NCBI GenBank assembly: GCA_023391635.1
Contig: JAEWAQ010000062.1
Coordinates: 107,376-171,375, forward strand
Source of the DNA: Bacillota bacterium
GTDB lineage: Bacteria > Bacillota > Bacilli > Paenibacillales > Paenibacillaceae
Reading direction: 5' to 3'
DNA length: 64,000 nucleotides
Position 1 is the stretch's first letter, and each line of letters begins with the position of its first letter. A program made the position numbers and the translations under genes. Of the stretch, positions 7,998-16,001 are shown piece by piece. Under the pieces are notes generated by a model that made no database searches, was not told the origin of the DNA, and saw nothing but the letters and a program-made list of their open reading frames with translations.

Positions 7998-8651
7998 ATG
8001 AAAGATTCATTTACGCTTGCACAGGAATTCGTCTTGCTGGCGTCCGATTCTGAAACCCATAAGTTGAAAAGACCGATGCGCAGCTACTTGCAGACATACG
8101 TGTTGGGGGCCATCCTCATCGAATTGCTGTCCGAGGAAGTTATCCGAGTTGGTGATAAAGGGAAGCTAGTGGTCATCCAAGATCAGTATGATGGGGACGA
8201 AGCCGCCTTAATGATGGTTCAGAAACTGAAGCAGTCGAGCAAAACGATGAAAGAATGGATTCAGTCGCTGTATTCATGGGGGAAGGACGCTTCTCAGCTG
8301 TTTCAGGCTGTCGTGAATCCACTTGTTCTCGGCGGATATTTGAAGGAGGAGAAATACCGGATCATGCTTCTGTTTCAAGCTACCAGGTACGTGCCTTCGA
8401 CCATGAACAAGGATCGGATCATTCAGCGCATACGAGCCGAGTTGCTTGAGGACGGACCAGTCACTCAGCAAACGGCATTAATGACGATGATGTTAGAAAT
8501 GAGCAGGCTGCTAAAAAGTTACTTTTCCGAATACGAACGAATCGAATTGAAGAAACGTGTGCAGCGTCTTCATGAAGAAAAGGGGGAGGAGTGGGACTCA
8601 ATCCGCCTTATACGCAAAACAATGGAAGAGATTGATATAGGCTTGAGTTGA
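7998..8651 (+). CDS. GOLPH3/VPS74 (GPP34)-like protein
   Basis: The 217-residue protein starts at the ATG eight bases after GGAGG; an in-frame ATG at 7983 overlaps that site and is less likely. The N-terminus FTLAQEFVLLASDSETHKLKRP and RSYLQTYVLGAILIELL match the start of the GPP34 domain, and the rest is helical as expected. In eukaryotes this fold binds phosphoinositides at the Golgi; the bacterial members have no agreed function. It is followed 12 bases later by a small MerR-like gene, probably in the same transcript. Confidence 0.72.
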   Translation: MKDSFTLAQEFVLLASDSETHKLKRPMRSYLQTYVLGAILIELLSEEVIRVGDKGKLVVIQDQYDGDEAALMMVQKLKQSSKTMKEWIQSLYSWGKDASQLFQAVVNPLVLGGYLKEEKYRIMLLFQATRYVPSTMNKDRIIQRIRAELLEDGPVTQQTALMTMMLEMSRLLKSYFSEYERIELKKRVQRLHEEKGEEWDSIRLIRKTMEEIDIGLS

Positions 8652-8663
8652 CGGAGGAGCGCT

Positions 8664-8933
8664 ATGTCGAGAAGAAGAAGCTTGGAAGTCGTCATGCAGG
8701 CGGAGTTGGTTACCGTAAGCGAGTTGGTCCAACTTTCAGGTATGCGGTACAGCACCTTGAAATACTACACGGAAATAGGGATTCTGCCCTTCAACCAGCT
8801 TGACATGGGCCTCGTGCGACGTTATCCCCGGTTGCATGCCCTCGAACGGCTAGAGGAAATCAGATCGATGAAGGACAACGGAATGACGATCCAGCAAATC
8901 GTCGATCATTATCAAAGCAAGTCTGCTGATTAA
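8664..8933 (+). CDS. MerR-like helix-turn-helix protein
   Basis: This 89-residue protein follows GGAGGAG. Residues 16-80 form a MerR-type winged helix: TVSELVQLSGMRYSTLKYYT is the helix-turn-helix and EIGILPF the wing, then RLEEIRSMKDNGMTIQQIVD. It ends right after the DNA-binding domain, with no coiled coil or effector domain, so it is shorter than normal MerR regulators. It may regulate the GPP34-like gene upstream or act as a small accessory binder. The target is not visible. Confidence 0.75.
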   Translation: MSRRRSLEVVMQAELVTVSELVQLSGMRYSTLKYYTEIGILPFNQLDMGLVRRYPRLHALERLEEIRSMKDNGMTIQQIVDHYQSKSAD

Positions 8934-9067
8934 AGCGGATCATCGTTGTTGATCTTTCCGGGAAATGCCGAAGAAACACGATTGAAAAGAACACAACTGA
9001 GCATAAGGACGAGTTCAAATATCAGTGGCGAGGCTGGAAAACAGCTCGCGAATACCTGGCTGCAACA

Positions 9068-9517
9068 TTAGAGCCGCGATCTGGCAGCCAATTGAATGAA
9101 CATCTCTGCGAACACGAGTCCCATCACAATGGCTCCTGCCAATACGCCGGTCCGTGCTGCATATTGCAAGCTTTCCAAGTAATCGTTCAGGACGATGGCA
9201 CGCATCGCTTCATAAGCCAAACCTCCGGGCACGAGCGGAATGATTCCGGCTACGCTAAACACGGTTGACGGCAGTTTATACCATCTCGCAAGACCATGCG
9301 CGAGGATGGCAATGGCGAATGCGCCCGCGAAGGATGCCGGCACCGCATCTATTCTTGCCTGAATCAGCAAGTAATACGTCATCCATCCGGCGGTCCCGAC
9401 AAGACCGATATGAATAAGCGATTTTCGAGGTCCGCCGAATGTGGCCGCGATCCCCAGGGTGGCGATGAAGCTGCAAACAGCTTGATAAAGCCACTCCACC
9501 AGATTTCCCCCTTGCAT
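9068..9517 (-). CDS. Threonine/serine exporter, small subunit (ThrE_2/DUF3815)
   Basis: This 149-residue membrane protein has four to five hydrophobic helices and the ThrE_2 pattern TFGGPRKSLIHIGLVGTAGW ... SVAGIIPLVPGGLAYEAMRA. The motif P-x-V-P-G is shared with its partner. Its ATG directly abuts the stop of the gene at 9518-10264. A GTG at 9499 with AAGGGGG before it is an alternative start, seven codons into the ATG version. Two-component ThrE systems export threonine/serine or related small amino acids in Gram-positives; substrate here is by family only. Confidence 0.83.
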   Translation of the reverse strand: MQGGNLVEWLYQAVCSFIATLGIAATFGGPRKSLIHIGLVGTAGWMTYYLLIQARIDAVPASFAGAFAIAILAHGLARWYKLPSTVFSVAGIIPLVPGGLAYEAMRAIVLNDYLESLQYAARTGVLAGAIVMGLVFAEMFIQLAARSRL

Positions 9518-10264
9518 CTAGACGATGAGTGAAACGGCAATGCCGGAGCCAATGGCGAGCGCGGTTAAGCAGGCTTCGGCTCCTTTGGACAGGCCGGATA
9601 CCAGATGTCCTGCCATTAAATCTCTTACCGCATTGGCAATCGCGACACCAGGCACCAGAGGCATAACCGCGCTAATGATGATTTTATTCGCTTCCAGTCC
9701 CACCCCTGAATTTACAGCAAGATCAGCAGCCAGAGCGATGACGACCGAAGCGGCAAATTCCGCGAAAAACTTGACCTTCGTCTTCCGGGTTATTAGAGCC
9801 ATAATGGCATAGCCCAAGCCTCCGACTGCTGCAGCTGAAGGTATATCCAAGTATGTCCCCTGAAACAAAACCACAAATGCGCCGCATCCGAGAGCAGACA
9901 AAACGATTTGCCAAAATAAATTTAAAAAATAGCGGGATTGTTCGATTTCCTTCAACGCTACATATGCTTCTTCGACTGTGATTTGTTGGGAACTCAGCAT
10001 TCTTGACACTTCATTAATTCGGGAGATTTTGTCCAACTGGATCGAACGATTTTTTATCTGGGCGATTTTTGTCGGATATCCATGACCGATGGAAAACAGA
10101 ATGCCGGTCGGCGTTACAAAACTTTCGGCTTCCACGTAACCTTGCGAAGCTGCCATTCGCAGCATCGTATCTTCGGCCCGGTACGTTTCCGCACCGCTCT
10201 GCATGAGCAGCTTGCCGGCCAATACAAAGCACTCTACCTCCAGTTGTCGTTTGTCCTGGGACAT
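9518..10264 (-). CDS. Threonine/serine exporter, large subunit (ThrE/DUF1212)
   Basis: The 248-residue protein starts at an ATG seven bases after GGAGG. The N-terminal soluble part (residues 1-115) has ETYRAEDTMLRMAAS and FVTPTGILFSIG, the DUF1212 signature. The C-terminal half has about five membrane helices, including NKIIISAVMPLVPGVAIANA with the PLVPG motif. It is translated just upstream of the smaller ThrE_2 partner; the two chains together resemble full-length ThrE. Confidence 0.87.
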   Translation of the reverse strand: MSQDKRQLEVECFVLAGKLLMQSGAETYRAEDTMLRMAASQGYVEAESFVTPTGILFSIGHGYPTKIAQIKNRSIQLDKISRINEVSRMLSSQQITVEEAYVALKEIEQSRYFLNLFWQIVLSALGCGAFVVLFQGTYLDIPSAAAVGGLGYAIMALITRKTKVKFFAEFAASVVIALAADLAVNSGVGLEANKIIISAVMPLVPGVAIANAVRDLMAGHLVSGLSKGAEACLTALAIGSGIAVSLIV

Positions 10265-10539
10265 CTTTCATCCTCCACCCGGATCTGAATCTCTAGCTCT
10301 TGCCGCAGATACTTCCGCAATTTCGCTCACTTCCCGGGGGGCTTGTCCTCCCGATGATTCGGTTGAACTTCTTATCCGTAGTTTGCGGCAAATAGAAAAC
10401 AACGTCAAGAAGCATCGGCCGAACAATCGGTTTTTCAAACTTTAATATCATTGACAGCGAAACATATGTTCGAGACAGACAGGAGTCACTTGATGCTGGT
10501 ATCATTATCTTAAAATTATCGAAACGGAGGACTCACCCT

Positions 10540-12897
10540 ATGCAAGGTACCCGCTGGAACCAATCGCAGACGAAACAGATCTATCACGCACTGCCGGGAT
10601 CGGAAGCGCTGATGGCATATTTGGAACAGCGGCTGATCAATGAAGGATTAATAACGGAGAGCGTCGATGCCGTCGTTCCGGAACGCGGTTATGGATCGAT
10701 GGTTTACAAGCTAGATAAGCGGACCTTGCTCACTTCGGCGCCGCGCAAACGGGATAATTATATCCATGTCGTGCTGGTCTTCGGCAAAATCTCGGCTGCT
10801 CAGTTGCTGGACAGGAAACTGCAGGTGGGAAACGGAAGCGGAAAAGGGCAAGACGTGAAGTTATACTCCGAGCATGAGATTGACACCCTCATCACGCTCA
10901 TTCAAGCATCGTTGAACCGAGCTCAGGCTGCATCCGGAGACTCGTCGAAAATAGATGCGCTCGCAGAGTGGGTCGCCTATTATCAATCCGATTCCGAAAG
11001 CCGGAAGTCGAACCTAAGTCTGGATCAAGCAAGGCAGGCCTTCATCGATCATTTCTCGGAGCTGGACGATCTTCGAGCCAGCCAATTAACATTAGGCGAG
11101 TTCAAGAAACAACTGGATATCAAGGCAAAGCAGAAAACAAACGGAATTAATGTCTGGGGCTTCAATGGATTTTCCGGTCAGATGTTCTTCAACCAGCTGT
11201 ACAACCAAGCAGAACACGTTGGGGCGATCGATGAATTGACGACTGCTTTCCTCGAGGCGATTACGTTCACGGATCCATCCAGCGATAACTTCGACGAATG
11301 GTCGAGAGAGCGGCTTGGCACTTTCATTCAGCGGATGAACAACATCAAAAACCGGGCAACGGCAAAAGGATATTCACCGCAGAAGGGTGCCAACACGAAC
11401 TTTGCCGCCTTCTTTCTCAGCTTCTTCTGGGGATTGCAAGATCTTCATGAGGTGCCGATCTTCTACAAAGCGAGCCGCGGCGGCCTGGAACTGCTCGGAT
11501 ACTGGTCTCCATCTGACGACCAACTGTCTATCGTGGAGCAGTACGGTCGATTCCTTCATCAGACGCGTTCTCTTTCCCAAGAAATTGAAGGGCTTACGGG
11601 TGAACGTTGGGATATGCAGCAGCTGGAGCATTTTCTGTATTACGTTCAGGGGTACGAGGAGGAAGAAGAGGAAGAGGAGAATGAGAAAACGCCGCTTTCG
11701 TCCATCCTCTCGCAACAACCGCTCTCGGATGAGCTATCCGAACTGTTGAAACAGGCAGGTTACAACATCTCGCAAGTAACGTCCCTGTCCGAATGGGAGC
11801 CGGCGAACGAAGAACCGATTCAGGACGCGATCATTTGGAAGTATGATTGCATCCGTCGGCAAGTCCCGAATTCCTTCTTGTTCGTATGGGGAACGGAGCC
11901 GGGTTTATTCCATGCCCGCGTGTACGAAGAGGACGAGGAAGGGCAAGCGCGGTTTCTGTTGGAAATAAAGGAGTCGCAGTCGGTTGATTTCCTGAATCGC
12001 TTCGAACAGTATCTCTCCTCGTTGCTATCGACCGTTTACTATACGCTGGAGGATGCGCACAAAGAGACATACTTGGAGCTGGAATTTCTGCAGGAATGGC
12101 TGGAGCTGCTGACCGAGCGCCGGCAAATCATCTTTTACGGACCGCCCGGAACAGGCAAAACATTCGTCGCGCAGAGACTGGCGAAAGTGCTGGCCCAGCA
12201 GGATCAGCGCATCCGTCTGGTGCAATTTCACCCGTCCTATACTTATGAAGAGTTCATCGAAGGGCTGCGGCCGGAAGTCATCTCCCAAGCGGGAGGGCCG
12301 TCGCAACTGAATGTAACCGTGAAGTCCGGTATATTCGTTAACCTCTGCCTGGAAGCAGCCAAGCCTGAAAATCGCGATCGGCCTTACGTCCTTATCATCG
12401 ACGAAATCAACCGCGCCAACACGGCGAAGGTATTCGGCGAATTGCTGTACGCACTGGAGTATCGAGGGTCGTCCATCGAACTGCCCTATTCTCGCAAAAG
12501 GTTCTCGATACCCGAGAATGTATACGTCGTCGGAACGATGAACACGACGGACCGATCGTTGGCGCAGATCGACCTGGCATTAAGAAGAAGGTTCCAGTTT
12601 ATCCCCTTCTCGGCCAAGGAGACGGAGCAAGTGCTGTCGAGGTTCCTTGCCCAGCATGCGCCAAGCATGAAGGGCGTCGCCCAATTGCTGAAAGACGTGA
12701 ACGCCGCGATCGGCACTTCGGAGCTGGCGCTGGGTCACAGCTATTTCATGAAGCCCGATTTGTCGCTTGCCTCCCTGGAGAAGATCTGGAAATATCAGAT
12801 TATCCCGTACCTGGAGGAGATGTTCGTCATGGAGCCGGAGCGCGTGAACGACTATCGGCTGGAACAGCTTCTCGCCCAAAGCGAGTATTTCGTATGA
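10540..12897 (+). CDS. mcrB: McrB-type AAA+ GTPase of a type IV restriction system
   Basis: The 785-residue protein has a long N-terminal region (about 1-520) unlike the E. coli McrB DNA-binding domain, including a Glu-rich run near residue 375. The C-terminal AAA+ motor has Walker A GPPGTGKT (534-541), Walker B VLIIDEINRAN, and the sensor segment VVGTMNTTDRSLAQIDLALR with the arginine pair LRRRF. McrB uses nucleotide hydrolysis to translocate DNA and trigger McrC cleavage at modified cytosines. The ATG follows GGAGG. The stop overlaps the McrC start (ATGA), so the two are translationally coupled. The different N-terminus suggests another modified-DNA target; that is inference. Confidence 0.88.
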   Translation: MQGTRWNQSQTKQIYHALPGSEALMAYLEQRLINEGLITESVDAVVPERGYGSMVYKLDKRTLLTSAPRKRDNYIHVVLVFGKISAAQLLDRKLQVGNGSGKGQDVKLYSEHEIDTLITLIQASLNRAQAASGDSSKIDALAEWVAYYQSDSESRKSNLSLDQARQAFIDHFSELDDLRASQLTLGEFKKQLDIKAKQKTNGINVWGFNGFSGQMFFNQLYNQAEHVGAIDELTTAFLEAITFTDPSSDNFDEWSRERLGTFIQRMNNIKNRATAKGYSPQKGANTNFAAFFLSFFWGLQDLHEVPIFYKASRGGLELLGYWSPSDDQLSIVEQYGRFLHQTRSLSQEIEGLTGERWDMQQLEHFLYYVQGYEEEEEEEENEKTPLSSILSQQPLSDELSELLKQAGYNISQVTSLSEWEPANEEPIQDAIIWKYDCIRRQVPNSFLFVWGTEPGLFHARVYEEDEEGQARFLLEIKESQSVDFLNRFEQYLSSLLSTVYYTLEDAHKETYLELEFLQEWLELLTERRQIIFYGPPGTGKTFVAQRLAKVLAQQDQRIRLVQFHPSYTYEEFIEGLRPEVISQAGGPSQLNVTVKSGIFVNLCLEAAKPENRDRPYVLIIDEINRANTAKVFGELLYALEYRGSSIELPYSRKRFSIPENVYVVGTMNTTDRSLAQIDLALRRRFQFIPFSAKETEQVLSRFLAQHAPSMKGVAQLLKDVNAAIGTSELALGHSYFMKPDLSLASLEKIWKYQIIPYLEEMFVMEPERVNDYRLEQLLAQSEYFV

Positions 12898-14147
12898 CAG
12901 ATCGACAGTTGATCGAACTTAAGGAGTACCAGACGGTGAATGGCATTCGGTTGACCGACGCTGAGATCGCATGCTTGCGGCAGCATTACGCCAAAGCGAT
13001 CGAGCTGCGGGGCGATTCCGGCGGCATCGTGAGTCTTACGGCTCATTCGTGGATCGGGCGCATCCGTCTTCAGGAGTCGGAGATTCGCCTTCGTCCGAAG
13101 CTTCCGTTGAATCGGTTATGGTATTGGCTGTCTTGGGCATATGATCTGAAGAGCTTGAGATGGACGGGCAGTTCAAGTTTCGATTCCAACTTCGAAGACA
13201 TGGATTGGCTGATTCGATTCTATGTGCAAGCTTGCGAGAAGGTTGCGGCGGTCGGGATCCGCAAAAATTATGTTTCGATCGAGGAGGCGAGTCCGGCTGT
13301 CCGGGGAACGCTGATGAGTTCGGCGACCGCCGGAAGATGGCTGAAGCAGGATTATCGTTTCGACTGCCGATACGACGAGTTCACGAGCTGGATTCCGGAA
13401 AATCAATGCATTGTCGCAGGGCTGCAGAGCATGCGGAAGTGGCCGCTGAAGGATGCTCGATTGTTCCCGAGGCTGGAGAAGCTGATGGAGGTATTCGCTC
13501 AGGAACGCAGCTTGTTTCCTGGCATGTTGCTGACGGATACCATCGGCAAGCAGCTGCTGAGCCGAATGCAGGTCAACCGGTTAAATCAGCATTATAGTGA
13601 AGCTTTCCGCTGGCTCAGACTCTACTGGAACTGCGTGTCGATCGTGGATGCGGACGGAGGCGTGAATGCGCAAAGTTTCCTGCTGGATATGAACGAGTTG
13701 TATGAAGCGTATGTGGCCGCACGCTTCCGTGCGGCGCTTGAACCTCAGGGAATCCGTGTCATTTCCCAACAGCACGATTGGCTAGCCGAAGAGGGCAGGA
13801 TCAGGATCGTACCGGATCTCATTGTGCGCGACCCGTCGGGCCGAGAGATCATCGTCGATACGAAATACAAGATGAAGAAAGACGAGGCTTCGATTAATGC
13901 GGACGTCTTCCAGATGCTCGCTTACTTGACGGCCAGGAGGTCGACGACGGCGATGCTGCTCTATGCTTCCGGCCCGGAACGGGAGGATCGGATCAAGAAC
14001 GCTGGATCTACGGTTTATCAGTGGAGCTTGAATCTGGATGCTCCCGGAGGCAGTCATGAACAGGAAGAGGGCAGGCTGGACAGCGTAATGGCAAGAATTA
14101 GCGGGTTGTTGGAGAAAGCAAGTATTGTGGAATACGGACGGAAATGA
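12894..14147 (+). CDS. mcrC: McrC-type nuclease subunit
   Basis: This 417-residue partner of McrB overlaps its stop by four bases. An N-terminal region (LTAHSWIGRIRLQESEIRLRPKLP) is followed by the conserved helical part, and a C-terminal PD-(D/E)xK nuclease core: RIVPDLIVRD then IIVDTKYKMKK (catalytic Asp, Asp and Lys), and DVFQMLAYL. McrC is the endonuclease of the McrBC complex that cuts DNA carrying modified cytosine, commonly phage DNA. The stop codon lies inside the stem of the downstream terminator. Confidence 0.88.
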   Translation: MTDRQLIELKEYQTVNGIRLTDAEIACLRQHYAKAIELRGDSGGIVSLTAHSWIGRIRLQESEIRLRPKLPLNRLWYWLSWAYDLKSLRWTGSSSFDSNFEDMDWLIRFYVQACEKVAAVGIRKNYVSIEEASPAVRGTLMSSATAGRWLKQDYRFDCRYDEFTSWIPENQCIVAGLQSMRKWPLKDARLFPRLEKLMEVFAQERSLFPGMLLTDTIGKQLLSRMQVNRLNQHYSEAFRWLRLYWNCVSIVDADGGVNAQSFLLDMNELYEAYVAARFRAALEPQGIRVISQQHDWLAEEGRIRIVPDLIVRDPSGREIIVDTKYKMKKDEASINADVFQMLAYLTARRSTTAMLLYASGPEREDRIKNAGSTVYQWSLNLDAPGGSHEQEEGRLDSVMARISGLLEKASIVEYGRK

Positions 14148-14180
14148 CCGTTATCCTGGTGAGGGGCGGTCATTTCCTTT
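14140..14180 (+). terminator. Terminator after mcrBC
   Basis: GGAAATGACCG (14140-14150) pairs with CGGTCATTTCC (14167-14177), 11 bp, 16-base loop, followed by TTT. The mcrC stop codon is within the left arm. It may serve the convergent lipoprotein gene as well. Confidence 0.82.
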
Positions 14181-14214
14181 AACTACGGCGAGTATCTTCC
14201 CCGTTGCAAGTCAA

Positions 14215-14805
14215 CTAAAGCTTCCCGCCTGCTCCGGTATTGCTTTTCATATATTTTTTCAGAGCAGAATAGCCGGCATTATAACTTACGTAATCTTTGC
14301 CATCGAAGTAGATTTCCGCCCGTTTTGAGCTCCACCAATATGTATCATCTTGAACGACAAGTGGCTTACCATACTTTTTTGTGAGTTTTTCTAAGATTGT
14401 TTTGCTTTCGGCGTCATCGATGTCCTGGAAAAAGTAGTTCCCCTCCACTAACAGAAAATCATCCAACTTCATTGTATCGGGGAGTTCTTGGTACAAAGCT
14501 ACTGCTTCTTCTTCATTTTTGGCCTCATAACCAATCGTGCTTCCAAAGTCAAACTTATCGACTTCGTCCTTAAATACATATTCAACGTCGGCCTTCAGGC
14601 CGTCGATGATCATCCCTTCAAACTCGACTTGGATCCCACCCAAGTCAGTGCCCTCATCGTAATGCTTATTCCCTGCTTTTTCTTCTAACTTGACAACCTC
14701 ATCCAGAGTCATACCCCATTGCGCTTCTTTAAAGTCTGTACCGGTTGATGATGAACAAGCGGAAAGCAAAATAATACCAAAGATTCCGAACAACATTTTT
14801 TTCAA
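14215..14805 (-). CDS. Uncharacterised lipoprotein
   Basis: The protein has a clear lipoprotein signal (KKMLFGIFGIILLSAC) with the lipobox LLSAC and a Ser/Thr linker. I choose the TTG at 14805 because GAGG stands eight bases before it; an in-frame GTG at 14814 would add three residues. The roughly 180-residue mature part is acidic and mixed alpha/beta, beginning FKEAQWGMTLDEVVKLE, a pattern seen in small repeated-domain lipoproteins whose function I cannot name. Its base composition is richer in A/T than the flanking genes. It converges with mcrC. Confidence 0.75.
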   Translation of the reverse strand: MKKMLFGIFGIILLSACSSSTGTDFKEAQWGMTLDEVVKLEEKAGNKHYDEGTDLGGIQVEFEGMIIDGLKADVEYVFKDEVDKFDFGSTIGYEAKNEEEAVALYQELPDTMKLDDFLLVEGNYFFQDIDDAESKTILEKLTKKYGKPLVVQDDTYWWSSKRAEIYFDGKDYVSYNAGYSALKKYMKSNTGAGGKL

Positions 14806-15145
14806 TAGAGCCACCTCGTCGAGTTCATGTAACTACCATTAAAAAACATAATTCTTTATCATTTTTCACATTCGACAATCGCTTGTCTTTTCCTGCAATA
14901 TTTTGTTAATATCTTTATTTCTCAACAACCCGTCGAATAAATAGCATCTGGCAAAGCAACACGGCTCGTGTTTGACTTTCGCGAGGTACTTCCCCCGACT
15001 ACGTTGATAGAATGAGAGGATTCACAACATTTTCCGCACCTATGTCTAAGTGCAGAGCTTTTCGTAAATTGCAGGAATACAGCTTGGAACATCGAATAGG
15101 TGGATAATGGCAGGCCTATTTGCTGAACGAGAGGAGCAACGCCTC
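14806..15145 (+). other. Gap between the lipoprotein gene and DUF1801 copy 2
   Basis: This 340-base stretch is A/T-rich near 14830-14940 and otherwise unremarkable. It must hold the promoters of the two divergent genes, but I see no consensus pair I would defend, no strong hairpin and no gene remnant. Confidence 0.5.
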
Positions 15146-15538
15146 ATGGACGGTAATAAAAACGCATACGCATCGATCGACGATTATATCGCATCATTTA
15201 CTCCTGGGACACGGGAAATACTGCAAACGCTGCGTGAAGTGATTCGGGAAGCTGCACCGGACGCAACGGAAAAGATCAGCTATCAAATGCCTACTTTCGC
15301 GCTGCATGGAAATTTGGTTCACTTTGCCGCTTATCCCAACCATGTTGGATTTTACCCGGCACCGAGTGGGATCAACGCCTTTCAACAGGAGTTGTCGAAC
15401 TACAAGTGGTCAAAGGGCGCGGTACAATTCCCCATCGACAAACCGCTGCCTTATGAATTGATCGGGAAGATTGTGCGATACCGTGTAGCCGAAAACAGGG
15501 AGCTCGCCGAAGCAAAGAAATTGAACAAGAAAAAATAG
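15146..15538 (+). CDS. DUF1801 (YdhG-like) protein, copy 2
   Basis: This 130-residue paralogue of the gene at 1026 begins at the ATG after GAGGAG. An in-frame ATG 39 bases upstream lacks a ribosome binding site and has no counterpart in copy 1. The sequence shows ATEKISYQMPTF, FYPAPSGI and KGAVQFPIDKPLPYELI. The two copies are highly similar at DNA level through the whole coding region, including the leader GAGCAACxCTCATGGACGG. It precedes a broken SRPBCC gene on the same strand; DUF1801 and SRPBCC/AHSA1 genes are often neighbours, so the pair was probably once an operon. Confidence 0.85.
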   Translation: MDGNKNAYASIDDYIASFTPGTREILQTLREVIREAAPDATEKISYQMPTFALHGNLVHFAAYPNHVGFYPAPSGINAFQQELSNYKWSKGAVQFPIDKPLPYELIGKIVRYRVAENRELAEAKKLNKKK

Positions 15539-15570
15539 CGCATTGCTATACCACTATGGAGAGTTCCATA

Positions 15571-15885
15571 ATGTCCAACTTGAAACTTTCGGTCGTGAAA
15601 ACGGAAATGCTCATCAGAAAGCCGGTTGCCGAAGTGTTCGAAGCGTTCGTCGATCCGGAGGTCACGACGAAGTTCTGGTTTGCGAAGAGCAGCGGCAGGC
15701 TGTAACCTCGACTTGCCTTTCGATGGGATTGGGAAATGTATGGCGTCTGGACGAATGTCATCGTTCTTGCTGTGGAATTGAAGATGGTATTGTGCGGGGC
15801 GAAAGCGTATCTGGAGCATGGCATTCAGCTCAATCTGGTGGCCGATAAAGCTCCAGACGCGAATGTTCGGCCCCCACGTGCTTGA
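15571..15885 (+). pseudogene. Degraded SRPBCC/AHSA1-domain gene
   Basis: A start with GGAG before it (ATG 15571) opens a reading frame that matches the N-terminus of AHSA1-type proteins: KTEMLIRKPVAEVFEAFVDP then TTKFWFAKSSGRL, and hits a stop at about 15705. In another frame the same protein resumes as RWDWEMYGV and, after an apparent internal loss of some 45 codons, KMVLCGAKAYLEHGIQLNLV up to the stop at 15885. The gene thus has a frameshift and an internal deletion and cannot make a complete START-like fold. Intact relatives bind hydrophobic ligands. Confidence 0.75.
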
Positions 15886-15948
15886 AATCGTCAAAGGGTG
15901 CTCCCAAACCGCAAAGCGGCGACCTGGGAAGAGCGAAAGCAGCATAGC

Positions 15949-15996
15949 GGATCACGAGCGGCGGTGCAGTGGGTTCGCTGCACCGCCGCTTGATCC
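15949..15996. terminator. Strong hairpin after trpB-like gene (possible bidirectional terminator)
   Basis: AGCGGCGGTGCAG (15957-15969) pairs perfectly with CTGCACCGCCGCT (15978-15990); an outer GGATCA/TGATCC stem extends it. There is no run of T on either side, so it may be a processing or RNA-end-protecting hairpin instead of a classical terminator. Confidence 0.6.
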
Positions 15997-16001
15997 GGTT
16001 G

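Noticed and set aside
10203..10445. Possible 80-residue gene before mcrB
   Set aside because: It overlaps the start of the ThrE gene on the other strand, has no ribosome binding site and no known motif.
10451..10470. TTGACA box before mcrB as promoter
   Set aside because: No -10 box lies 16-18 bases downstream; TATGTT is only eight bases away.
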